A stretch of DNA of 40,520 nucleotides from Dehalococcoidia bacterium. GTDB taxonomy: Bacteria; Chloroflexota; Dehalococcoidia; Lucifugimonadales; SHYF01. Every line of letters starts with the position of its first letter. The stretch's first letter is position 1. Shown piece by piece: positions 10,161 through 18,588 of the stretch. The stretch lies in contig JAUSCR010000116.1 of the NCBI GenBank assembly GCA_030651175.1, forward strand, positions 1-40,520, in the 5' to 3' direction. The notes under the pieces were generated by a model, which worked only from the letters and a program-made list of their open reading frames with translations, searched no databases and had not been told where the DNA came from. The translations under genes were made by a program, and so were the position numbers.

Positions 10161-10724
10161 CTAGATGAATAGCGTGACGCTGGCCTTCGAGGCGTAGTGG
10201 AGGAAGGCGGCTGCTCCCTGGATATCGGCCGCTGGCAGGAGATCCTCCTGCTTAATATTCATGACCCCCATGGTGGTAGAGCAGGCGATCAGCTTCACAC
10301 CCATCTGGTCAGCCATGGTCAGGAACTCCTGGATAGGGGGGACCTTGGCTTTCTTCATCCAGGACTTCATGAGAGCCGTGGCTACAGTGGTCATGCCAGG
10401 AATAGCCGCCAGAATGACTGGCACGTGGAACGGGATGGCTTGAAAGGGGGCAGGCATGGCCGGATTGCCAAGAGGGGAAACCTTCAGGTTCTTGTACCTC
10501 TTCTTGTGAAGGGTATCCAGTCCGTAGAAGGTGAAGAATATACCCGCCTCCCAGCCCATGGATACCGCAGTGGTGGCGAGGATGAGGGCTGGATAGACCA
10601 TGTCCATGCTGCCCTTGGAAGCCACTATGGCCAGGCGCTTCGTCTCGGTTTCCTTGTGGGCGTCAGCGTGAAGGCGACTGAACTCCGCCAGAGATAGAGT
10701 CAGGTCTGCCAGTGTATCTACCAT
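10161..10724 (-). CDS. DsrE/DsrF/DrsH-like family protein
   Basis: RLAIVASKGSMDMVYPALILATTAVSMGWEAGIFFTFYGLDTLHK...KLIACSTTMGVM; start MVDTLADLTLSLAEF. Confidence 0.88.
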   Translation of the reverse strand: MVDTLADLTLSLAEFSRLHADAHKETETKRLAIVASKGSMDMVYPALILATTAVSMGWEAGIFFTFYGLDTLHKKRYKNLKVSPLGNPAMPAPFQAIPFHVPVILAAIPGMTTVATALMKSWMKKAKVPPIQEFLTMADQMGVKLIACSTTMGVMNIKQEDLLPAADIQGAAAFLHYASKASVTLFI

Positions 10725-10741
10725 GCTCTCCTCCTCTTCTT

Positions 10742-10993
10742 CTATCTTTTCTGGACCCAGTAGGTGAAGAGGCCGTCCTTTGCCTCGTGTTTCAGCAGGC
10801 GGTGTCCCAGGGACTCCGCCCAGGCCGGGAAATCGGCCTTGGAGCCCGGGTCGGTGGCCAGGATCTTCAGCACCTGCCCCGAGGCAAGCGCCTTGATGGC
10901 GCCGTAGGCCTGGATGACAGGCATGGGACATAGCTTGCCTCGGGCGTCCACGACGCTGTCTTCTTTTATTGGCTCTCTAATCTGTTGAGTCAT
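10742..10993 (-). CDS. TusA/SirA-family sulfur-carrier protein
   Basis: 83 aa with DARGKLCPMPVIQAYGAIKAL (CPxP motif). Confidence 0.92.
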   Translation of the reverse strand: MTQQIREPIKEDSVVDARGKLCPMPVIQAYGAIKALASGQVLKILATDPGSKADFPAWAESLGHRLLKHEAKDGLFTYWVQKR

Positions 10994-11030
10994 CTTTTGC
11001 TCCTTGCCGTGGGAATTCCGCTAAAACAAA

Positions 11031-11060
11031 ACCCTCTCGTAGAATGTGTCTCCGAGAGGG
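11031..11060 (-). terminator. Rho-independent terminator downstream of cysM
   Basis: Minus strand CCCTCTCG-GAGACACATTCTA-CGAGAGGG followed by TTTTGTTTT; 8-bp perfect stem. Confidence 0.75.
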
Positions 11061-11235
11061 GTCTAGAAGCAGGTAAAGGTTGGGTCTACGGGAACCCCTC
11101 CCTGGGACATGTACAAGCGCAACAGCAGAGCGTGGCAGAGCCAACCATCTTTGTTTCCCTACACCTTGGTAAAACGATGATAAGTGACAAATGTGATGGT
11201 AGATGTATTGCGCCGGGTTGTCAATGCCACCAGCA

Positions 11236-12186
11236 TCACCACCACACCTTCCCCTCCGCCTCCAGCTCCAGCTCGGCGTAGCTTTTGCTCCACAGGCCGG
11301 TGCTCAGGTATTTCCAGCCGCCATCGGCCAGAAGGCAGACGATGTTGCCACGCTCCATCCGCTGGGCCACTCGAAGGGCACAGGCTACCACAGCGCCTGA
11401 GGAGACTCCGGCAAAGATGCCTTCCTTGTGCAGTAGCTCCTTTGTCATCTTGAAGGCCTCTTCGCTGGAGATCAGGATGCGGGCGTCCAGCAAGGACAGG
11501 TCCAGAATAGGAGGAACGAACCCCTCCTCCAGACTGCGTAGACCCGATATGGAGTCGTCGGGCTGGGGAACTGCGGCCACCACCCTTATCTTTGGGTTAT
11601 GCTCCTTCAGCCTGCGTCCGGTGCCCATCAGGGTGCCCCCCGTGCCCAGGCCCGCCACAAAAACGTCAACATCGGGAAGAGCCTCAATGATCTCTTTCCC
11701 CGTTCCATCGTAGTGAGCCCTAGGATTGGCCGGATTGCCGTACTGGTAGGGCATAAAGTAGGGGCCTTCCCTGGCCATCATCTGCTTCGCTACCACAATG
11801 GCGCCGTTGGTGCCTCGCCTCCAGTCGGAGAAGTGTATCTGGACGTCAAATGCCTGTAGAAGCTCGGTGCGCTCCTGGCTTACGTTCTTGGGCATCACCA
11901 CCTCCACCCGGTATCCCTTGAGCCGGCCAATCATAGCCAGGGAGATGCCTGTATTGCCGCTGGTAGGCTCCAGGATCACCTTGTCGGGCGTGAGTGTCCC
12001 GTCCGCCTCCGCCTGTTCGATCATGGTGAGTGCGATGCGATCTTTGACGCTCCCCGTGGGGTTGCTTCCCTCCAGCTTAGCGTACAGCCGGATCCCTGGC
12101 TTGGGCGAAAGGTGAGGCAGCTCCACCAGAGGAGTGTTCCCGATCAGGCTCAGAACGCCGGGCCTCGTCCCTTTTTCCCCATTCAT
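11236..12186 (-). CDS. cysM: cysteine synthase family protein (CysM-like, PLP-dependent)
   Basis: SLIGNTPLVELPHL...KLEGSNPTGSVKDRIA...EPTSGNTGISLAMIG...GTGGTLMGTGRRLKE; start MNGEKGTRPG. Confidence 0.92.
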   Translation of the reverse strand: MNGEKGTRPGVLSLIGNTPLVELPHLSPKPGIRLYAKLEGSNPTGSVKDRIALTMIEQAEADGTLTPDKVILEPTSGNTGISLAMIGRLKGYRVEVVMPKNVSQERTELLQAFDVQIHFSDWRRGTNGAIVVAKQMMAREGPYFMPYQYGNPANPRAHYDGTGKEIIEALPDVDVFVAGLGTGGTLMGTGRRLKEHNPKIRVVAAVPQPDDSISGLRSLEEGFVPPILDLSLLDARILISSEEAFKMTKELLHKEGIFAGVSSGAVVACALRVAQRMERGNIVCLLADGGWKYLSTGLWSKSYAELELEAEGKVWW

Positions 12187-12260
12187 CTTTGTGGAGTCCC
12201 CTGTCTCAGCGCGCCGCCCCGACAGCTTGCCCTGCTGCGTTGTTCCCTGGATACGCATCT

Positions 12261-13097
12261 CTAGTCACCAGCCGCCACGCTGACAGCGTGAGGCAGGCCG
12301 CAGAACTCCTCGTAGTCAATAAGCTGGGTTACAGTAGGATTCTCGCCGCACACAGGGCAGTTGGGATTGCGCCGCACCTTCACCTGCCGGAACTCCATGT
12401 TCAACGCATCGAACAGAAGGAGCCGGCCTGTGAGGGTCTCCCCAAGGCCCAAAATCAGCTTGATTGTCTCCACCGCCTGGATAGAGCCAACTATGCCAGG
12501 CAGCACGCCCAAGACCCCGGCCTCGGAGCAGTTGGGGACCATGCCCGGCGGAGGCGGCGTAGGATACAGGCACCGGTAGCAGCCTTGCCCCGGGACAAAG
12601 GTTGCAGCCTGGCCCTCGAAAAGGAAGATGCTGCCGTGGACGCAGGGCTTGTCCAGCATCACACAGGCGTCGTTCACCAAATAGCGGGTGGGGAAGTTGT
12701 CGCTGCCGTCCACCACTATGTCATAGGGGCGCAGCAACTCCAGGGCGTTCTCGGAGCTGAGCTGGACTTGGTGCTGGACAACCCGCACGTCCGGGTTGAT
12801 TTCTCCAATGGTCTCCGCGGCGGACACCACTTTGAGCCGGCCAATGTCGTGCGTGTGGTGCAATATCTGACGTTGCAGATTTGTGATGTCCACCACGTCG
12901 AAATCCACAATGCCCAGGGTGCCCACGCCCGCGGCTGCCAGGTAAAGGGCTACAGGCGAACCCAGTCCGCCCGCACCTATAAGCAGCACCTTGGCTTCCA
13001 GGAGCTTCCTCTGCCCCTTCCCACCAATCTGAGGCATGATGATATGACGACTATACCGCTTCGCCTGTTCCGGCGTGAAAATCGTTACCTGTGCCAC
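12261..13097 (-). CDS. moeB: HesA/MoeB/ThiF-family adenylyltransferase
   Basis: RYSRHIIMPQIGGKGQRKLLEAKVLLIGAGGLGSPVALYLAAAGVG...DGSDNFPTRYLVNDAC; zinc-type Cys pairs CYRC and CPVC; GTG start at 13097. Confidence 0.9.
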   Translation of the reverse strand: MAQVTIFTPEQAKRYSRHIIMPQIGGKGQRKLLEAKVLLIGAGGLGSPVALYLAAAGVGTLGIVDFDVVDITNLQRQILHHTHDIGRLKVVSAAETIGEINPDVRVVQHQVQLSSENALELLRPYDIVVDGSDNFPTRYLVNDACVMLDKPCVHGSIFLFEGQAATFVPGQGCYRCLYPTPPPPGMVPNCSEAGVLGVLPGIVGSIQAVETIKLILGLGETLTGRLLLFDALNMEFRQVKVRRNPNCPVCGENPTVTQLIDYEEFCGLPHAVSVAAGD

Positions 13098-13138
13098 TGA
13101 CGTCAACCCCCTTCTACTTTCTCTCTGTACTTGAGATG

Positions 13139-13156
13139 CCGTAGCGCCCGCTACGG
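13139..13156. repeat. perfect inverted repeat CCGTAGCG-CC-CGCTACGG upstream of moeB
   Basis: 8-bp arms with 2-nt spacer, 42 nt upstream of the moeB start. Confidence 0.7.
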
Positions 13157-13188
13157 TGCACCCCGTCCCTGACCTCTCACACATAGGA

Positions 13189-13250
13189 CACAAAAAACCC
13201 CGAACTCACCCGCTCAGTCGCTACCGACCAAGCAACGGTTCTCGGGGTTC
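13189..13250 (-). terminator. long structured terminator/attenuator-like element between Rrf2 and moeB
   Basis: Minus strand GGAACCCCGAGAACCGTTGCTTGGTCGGTAGCGACTGAGCGGGTGAGTTCGGGGTTTTTTG: outer stem AACCCCGA/TTCGGGGTT, inner stem GTTGCT/AGCGAC, then T-run. Confidence 0.7.
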
Positions 13251-13276
13251 CAAGGCGGTCTGGTAAGGAGGTGGCC

Positions 13277-13714
13277 TTAGATGTAGTACATCCCGCGGCT
13301 CGCCAGGTGCTGCTGGCGCACTGCCAGGTCAGCTATGGTAGTCCCGCTCAGGACGTTGTGAACCGTTGCTTCTACGGTCTGCCAAACCTCGCGTTGAGCA
13401 CATGCGCCAGAAAGCGTACACTCCTCCGGGTCCTCAATGCAAACCAAGGGCGCTCCCATACCTTCCAACTTCTCAATTACCGTCCCCAAGCTTATCTCGC
13501 TGGGAACCATTGCCAGGACGTGTCCTCCCTGAGGGCCACGCCGGCTCCGGATAAACCCCAACTTCTGAAGGGTGGACAGCACCTGGTCCAGGTAAGGCTC
13601 GGGGATAGACTGGCGACCTGCTATCGCAGAACTGGACACGGGGCCATCTCCGGTGTGCTGCGCCAGGTCCACCAAAGCCCTCACCCCATAGTCTACCCTC
13701 ATTGGCACCCGCAT
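13277..13714 (-). CDS. Rrf2-family transcriptional regulator with three-Cys cluster motif
   Basis: MRVPMRVDYGVRALVDLAQH...SIPEPYLDQVLSTLQKLGFIRSRRGPQGGHVLA; Cys motif C-x6-C-x5-C (CIEDPEECTLSGAC). Confidence 0.93.
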   Translation of the reverse strand: MRVPMRVDYGVRALVDLAQHTGDGPVSSSAIAGRQSIPEPYLDQVLSTLQKLGFIRSRRGPQGGHVLAMVPSEISLGTVIEKLEGMGAPLVCIEDPEECTLSGACAQREVWQTVEATVHNVLSGTTIADLAVRQQHLASRGMYYI

Positions 13715-13752
13715 CTTGCCACCCTTCTACCTACACTCAAACAGCATGGTGA

Positions 13753-13781
13753 ATTATACTATCGGTATTGAAGCAAATCAA
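13753..13781 (-). promoter_or_regulatory. promoter of the Rrf2 gene with operator-like dyad
   Basis: Minus strand TTGATT-N17-TATAAT; dyad ATAC-N5-GTAT at 13756-13768 overlaps spacer and -10. Confidence 0.6.
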
Positions 13782-13796
13782 GTTTCGTAGTATAGT
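13768..13796 (+). promoter_or_regulatory. putative promoter of L25 gene, overlapping the divergent Rrf2 promoter
   Basis: TTGAAG (13768-13773) - 17 nt - TATAGT (13791-13796). Confidence 0.45.
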
Positions 13797-13904
13797 CACT
13801 CGTTGTGGCGCCTTGCGGCCAGTCCCAGGCCACCTCCCTTGGTGGCGCGACGGACAGAGTTGGGCGCTGCCTGCAAAACTTTTGTTAAGGTGGACGACGC
13901 GACT

Positions 13905-14555
13905 ATGGACAGTTTAACCCTACAAGCCGAACCCCGGGCCGTGACCGGCAAGCAGGTCACCGCCCTGCGCCGCCAGGGCATTACGCCTATCCACCTGTAT
14001 GGAAAGGGCGTACCATCCACGGCTCTGCAAGCCAGTTCCTCTGTCTTACAGAGAGTGGTGGCACGAGGGGGAAGAAACGTGCCAGTTTCCCTAGCTATCG
14101 CCGGCAGCACGGAAACCCACCTTGCTTTCATCAGGGAAATCCAGCGCCACCCGCTCACGGAGGCCATCCTGCACGTTGACTTCTACCAGGTGTCCCTGGC
14201 CGAGCTCATGCGGGCACAGGTGCCTGTGTACCTCATCGGGGAGGCTCCGGCCACACGCACGCTGAGCGGAACCCTGTTCCCAGCCCTCCGCTTCATTGAG
14301 GTGGAGTGTCTGCCGCTGGACCTACCCCAGTACGTTGAGGTAGACGTGTCGGGGCTGATAGACTTTGAGCAGGCCATATACGTCTCCAGCATCAAACTGG
14401 GTGATGCAGTGACCGTTCTTACCGACCCCAGTGAGCTTATCGCCCGCGTCAACCCGCCCAGGGTTGTGGTGGAGGAGGTTGCGGCTGCGCCGGCGGAGGA
14501 AGGCGCAGAGGTGGCGACCGAGACAGCAGAAGGGGAACCGGAGAAAGAGGCGTAG
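13905..14555 (+). CDS. rplY: 50S ribosomal protein L25/general stress protein Ctc
   Basis: LQAEPRAVTGKQVTALRRQGITPIHLYGKGVPSTALQAS...VDFYQVS; acidic C-terminal tail. Confidence 0.93.
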   Translation: MDSLTLQAEPRAVTGKQVTALRRQGITPIHLYGKGVPSTALQASSSVLQRVVARGGRNVPVSLAIAGSTETHLAFIREIQRHPLTEAILHVDFYQVSLAELMRAQVPVYLIGEAPATRTLSGTLFPALRFIEVECLPLDLPQYVEVDVSGLIDFEQAIYVSSIKLGDAVTVLTDPSELIARVNPPRVVVEEVAAAPAEEGAEVATETAEGEPEKEA

Positions 14556-14586
14556 AGACTATTCCAGGACCCTCATCTCCTCGTTA

Positions 14587-14622
14587 ATAACAAACACCCG
14601 ACTTAAGTCGGGTGTTTGTTAT
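14587..14622. terminator. perfect 36-bp palindromic bidirectional terminator
   Basis: ATAACAAACACCCGACTTAAGTCGGGTGTTTGTTAT is identical to its reverse complement; lies between convergent rplY and fmt. Confidence 0.8.
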
Positions 14623-14666
14623 CTCTTGGACCCGCCTAGGGCCGTAGGCGGGCGGCATTCGCTGCT

Positions 14667-15608
14667 TCACGATGGTAGCTTTACCCCCACAAACCGCGGG
14701 TATCCCCTAAGAAACTCCTCCGCAGCCTGCGCCTTCCGGCCTTCCAGTTGAACCTCCGCCAAGCCCAGGAGGCCCTGGCCTGCGGCCACAGCCAGGGCGA
14801 AGGCGCTGCCCCTGGGCAGGGCCACAACCTGACCAGGGGGAGCTGTGGACACTTCGCCGGCGGCAGCGCCGTCCAGGACCTTCAAGAGCTTCCCTTCCCA
14901 GCGTGTGTAGCAGCCAGGCCAGGGTTGAAGGGCGCGCAGTCGCCTCTCCAGGACGGCGGCGGGCAGCGACCAGTCCATGTCACCGTCTTCCTTGGTGTAA
15001 AGCCTGGTAATGGTGGCCATCGCCTCCTCTTGAGGGACGGGTTTCAGTTCGCCGGCCGTCCACTTGGGCAGCACCTCCAATAGGAGCTCGGCTCCCAACC
15101 GGAATAGCCGGTGGGTAAGCTCCCCAGCGGTCTCGTGGGGCAGGATGGCTGTCTGCCGTTGAGCCAGAATGTTGCCCGTGTCCATGCCTTCGTCCAAGAG
15201 CATCACGGTGACGCCGGTAACGGACTCTCCATCCAGAAGAGCTGTTATCACCGGGGAAGGGCCGCGATACTTGGGTAGCAGCGAAGGGTGAATGTTCAAC
15301 ACGCCCCGGGGAGGGACGGCCAGCGCCTCCGGCGGCAGGATTCTGCCGTAGGCCGCCACCACGATGACCTCCGGTTGCAGCGACGCCAGTTCCCGCACCG
15401 CCTCCTCGCGCCTTAAGGAACGGGGCTGGAACACCGGCAGCCCCCGACTCAAGGCATAGGTCTTCACTGGGGGCGGCGCAGGCTGGCGACCACGCCCAGC
15501 AGGCTGGTCCGGCCTGGTGTATACCCCCACCAGTTGGTAGTCGCCGGTAAGCAGGCCCTCTATCACCGGAAGGGCGAATTCGGGAGTACCCATGAAGACA
15601 GTTCTCAT
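14667..15608 (-). CDS. fmt: methionyl-tRNA formyltransferase
   Basis: MRTVFMGTPEFALPVIEGLL...GVLNIHPSLLPKYRGPSPVITALLDGE.TGVTVMLLDEGMDTG. Confidence 0.96.
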   Translation of the reverse strand: MRTVFMGTPEFALPVIEGLLTGDYQLVGVYTRPDQPAGRGRQPAPPPVKTYALSRGLPVFQPRSLRREEAVRELASLQPEVIVVAAYGRILPPEALAVPPRGVLNIHPSLLPKYRGPSPVITALLDGESVTGVTVMLLDEGMDTGNILAQRQTAILPHETAGELTHRLFRLGAELLLEVLPKWTAGELKPVPQEEAMATITRLYTKEDGDMDWSLPAAVLERRLRALQPWPGCYTRWEGKLLKVLDGAAAGEVSTAPPGQVVALPRGSAFALAVAAGQGLLGLAEVQLEGRKAQAAEEFLRGYPRFVGVKLPS

Positions 15609-15801
15609 AGCTCACCTGGTGCCTATTCTATGGGAAAAGTGCGTTTGCAAACAACGGTTCGACTCGGCCAAAAACAGTCGGAAAACCCGTCAACTCCCCC
15701 CTTGCACCCCCCCAATGCCCTGGGTGGTATCGTGTCCCTGTTTTGAGTCTTACCCCTTTCGCAACACGCCGCGGGCAGGCGGCTCCAAAAGAAGAGGATG
15801 C

Positions 15802-17187
15802 ATGGCTTTAGGCCCCCAGCAAATTTGGGAGACGAGTCTCGGACAATTCCAGCTCCAAGTTCCTCGATCCAGCTACGACACCTGGTTTAGAGGGACTCAA
15901 GGAATCACCCTAGGGGAGGATTCGCTGACCGTCGCCGTGGCTACTTCATTTGCCGCGGAATGGTTGGAGCGGCGCATGTCCCCTCTCATTCACAAGACAG
16001 TTGCCGAGGTGGCGGCTCGGCCTCTTCGTGTCAGCTTCCAGGTCGTATCGGGCCAGGAGAGGCCGATCCCGGCCAATGGCGCTAAATCAGACCTGGCGAG
16101 GCCACCTTTGCTTTCCGAGGACGAGGCCCCCATCATACCGCTGTACGGCGAGGTGTTGGGGAACCATGTACTCAACCGCCGCTACACCTTCGCTAACTTC
16201 GTCGTTGGAAAAGACAACCAGCTAGCCCACGCCGCAGCTGCCGCTGTGGCCGACCATCCCGGCCAGCAATACAACCCTCTCTTTATCTACTCCGGCGTGG
16301 GCTTGGGCAAAACCCACCTCCTGCACGCTATTGCCTCTCATGTGACGCAAAGGAACTTGACACCAGTCTACGTTACGGCAGAGCAGTTCACAAACGAGTT
16401 CATCCTGGCAATCCGGGAACGGAAGACCGAAAGCTTCCGAGCCAAGTACCGCAGCGCCGACGTGCTCCTCATGGACGACATTCAGTTCCTGGCGGGCAAG
16501 GAGCAGACCCAGGAGGGGTTCTTCCATACCTTCAACGAGCTGCACAACGCCAACCGGCAGATAGTTATCACCTGCGACCGGCCTCCCAACTCCGTTGCGC
16601 TCCTGGCGGACCGGCTGCGCTCCCGCTTCGAAGGCGGGCTCATAGCCGATATTCAGCCACCCCAGCTAGAAACAAGGCTTGCCATTCTGCACTCCAAGGC
16701 CAACTCTTTGGGGGTTGATCTCAGTAGTGATGTGGCCATGAACATTGCCCGGCGTGCCGCGCACGGCATCCGGGAGCTAGAGGGCTATCTTAACCGTGTT
16801 GTGGCCATGGCGCAGTTCCTGGGCAGAGCCGTCTCTCCCGAGGTTGTAGACATCGCGCTTGCCTCCGTCGGCCAGGAGCCGAACACCAAAGCCGTTACCG
16901 CTACCGATGTGATCCAGCATGTTGCGACGTACTACAAAATCTCCCCAGATCGCCTTTGCTCCCGCCCTCAGGACAGGAAGACAACGCAACCGCAAAGGGT
17001 CACCATGTATATCCTTAGCAACGTGCTCCACCACACGCCACGGGAGATTGGAGTTCTATTGGGCAAATGGCATGAGAGGACAGTACGGAACACAGTAAAA
17101 CAAACGGGTGTTGCAGTTGCTCAAGGCAACCCTGTCGCCACAGAGGTTCGACAAATCCTGGCGGGCCTCTCAGTCCCGCTTGGCTAG
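15802..17187 (+). CDS. dnaA: DnaA-family replication initiator (divergent domain IV)
   Basis: Domain I IWETSLGQFQLQVPRSSYDTWF; NPLFIYSGVGLGKTHLLHAIA; DVLLMDDIQFLAGKEQTQEGFFHTFN; LRSRFEGGLIADIQPP; domain IV REIGVLLGKWHERTVRNTVKQ. Confidence 0.9.
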   Translation: MALGPQQIWETSLGQFQLQVPRSSYDTWFRGTQGITLGEDSLTVAVATSFAAEWLERRMSPLIHKTVAEVAARPLRVSFQVVSGQERPIPANGAKSDLARPPLLSEDEAPIIPLYGEVLGNHVLNRRYTFANFVVGKDNQLAHAAAAAVADHPGQQYNPLFIYSGVGLGKTHLLHAIASHVTQRNLTPVYVTAEQFTNEFILAIRERKTESFRAKYRSADVLLMDDIQFLAGKEQTQEGFFHTFNELHNANRQIVITCDRPPNSVALLADRLRSRFEGGLIADIQPPQLETRLAILHSKANSLGVDLSSDVAMNIARRAAHGIRELEGYLNRVVAMAQFLGRAVSPEVVDIALASVGQEPNTKAVTATDVIQHVATYYKISPDRLCSRPQDRKTTQPQRVTMYILSNVLHHTPREIGVLLGKWHERTVRNTVKQTGVAVAQGNPVATEVRQILAGLSVPLG

Positions 17188-17321
17188 CCAGCATCCTGCC
17201 TGGGACATTCCAGCACAATTCCCATCTGTTCCTCCTGCAACAACTCAGGCACAAGGCTGATTCTCTCATTTCCACCAACACCCCTATTACCTCTATTGTT
17301 AAACTAAAGTAATCTATATAT

Positions 17322-18587
17322 ATGTATGACATTCATGTAATTACCATCTCTGGAGGGAAAGGTGGAAATGGAAGCGTTGGCTTCCGTAGGGAGAAATATA
17401 TACCAAGAGGTGGTCCTGATGGAGGCGATGGTGGGAAAGGCGGCGATGTCCTTTTCATTGGGACTAGTTCAGTCAATGACTTATCTCATCTAGTTAGTGT
17501 CCCAAAGGCAGAGGGTGAAAATGCAGAGGGAGGATCTGGGAGGAAACGCAGTGGCCGGGATGGACAGGCGCGAAGCATACGTGTACCACTGGGGACAGTA
17601 ATCTGGGAAAGGAATGATTCCGGAACAACATGGTTAGGCGAAATTGTTAGCGAGGGAGACATTGTTGTAGCTGCACGTGGAGGGCACGGAGGCAGCGGCA
17701 ATAAACGGTTTGCCACACCCACAAACAGGACACCTTGGTTAGCTGAGGAGGGACTTCCTGGTGAGTTGAAGGAGGTTGTCTTAGAGCTGCGCATGAAAAT
17801 AGACGTTGGCATGATTGGAATGCCCAATGCGGGTAAGTCTCAGCTTCTTCAGAAGATCTCCATGGCGCGGCCGGAAGTTGCCAACTATCCTTTCACAACA
17901 ACTGAGCCTGCACCTGGCGTGGTAACGCACGGATGGAAAGAGTTTATCATCGCCGAACTACCCGGTATATTGCCGGAAGCAAATAAGAGCACCAGCCTGG
18001 GCCGCAGCTTTCTGCGGCACCTCTGGCGTGCCAGGGTAGTAGTCCATCTCCTTGACGGCTCTGTGGAAGAACCAACGGCAACGATTACCGGGGTTAACAC
18101 AGAGGTGGCTGCATTTGAGGCATCCTTTCTGCAAAAGCCGCAGGTCATTGTTGTGAACAAAATAGACCTACCAGAGGTTCGGAAGCGTATTCCAGTGCTC
18201 CGGCGCCAACTGGCTCACTATGGTGTAGCCAGACACTTCATCTCGGCGCAGACGGGAGAAGGGGTGGATGAGCTGGTGGAGTACCTTACCAAGCTGCTTG
18301 AGGAGACGCCGCCCGTGCCAAGTCCACTTCCTCCGCCTGTGGTGGTCCCTGTGCTTCACCAGGCTCGCCCAGCCGAGCCGCAGGTAGTCAGAGATGGGCA
18401 AGTGTTTGTGGTATTATCCCCCCAAGCCGAACGAATTGTCAGGCTTCCAGACCTAAGACGTTTCCAGGCAAGGCTACAGCTCCGCAGACAGCTGGCGCGA
18501 ATGGGAGTGACAGGAGCGCTAGAGAAAGCCGGGGTGCAGCCAGGAGACACGGTTAGGATAGGGGTGGTGGAGATGAAGTGGGAATGA
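17322..18587 (+). CDS. obg: GTPase Obg/CgtA
   Basis: ISGGKGGNGSVGFRREKYIPRGGPDGGDGGKGGDV; GMPNAGKSQLL; C-terminal OCT-like region. Confidence 0.95.
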   Translation: MYDIHVITISGGKGGNGSVGFRREKYIPRGGPDGGDGGKGGDVLFIGTSSVNDLSHLVSVPKAEGENAEGGSGRKRSGRDGQARSIRVPLGTVIWERNDSGTTWLGEIVSEGDIVVAARGGHGGSGNKRFATPTNRTPWLAEEGLPGELKEVVLELRMKIDVGMIGMPNAGKSQLLQKISMARPEVANYPFTTTEPAPGVVTHGWKEFIIAELPGILPEANKSTSLGRSFLRHLWRARVVVHLLDGSVEEPTATITGVNTEVAAFEASFLQKPQVIVVNKIDLPEVRKRIPVLRRQLAHYGVARHFISAQTGEGVDELVEYLTKLLEETPPVPSPLPPPVVVPVLHQARPAEPQVVRDGQVFVVLSPQAERIVRLPDLRRFQARLQLRRQLARMGVTGALEKAGVQPGDTVRIGVVEMKWE

Positions 18588-18588
18588 T

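Noticed and set aside
12189-13100. 303-aa + strand ORF
   Set aside because: Antisense to the MoeB/ThiF gene; shadow ORF of GC-rich coding DNA.
13244-13251. TGGAACC on the minus strand upstream of moeB, matching the T-box UGGNACC core
   Set aside because: Only 7 nt match, no room for Stem I because the Rrf2 coding region ends just upstream, and no specifier loop seen.
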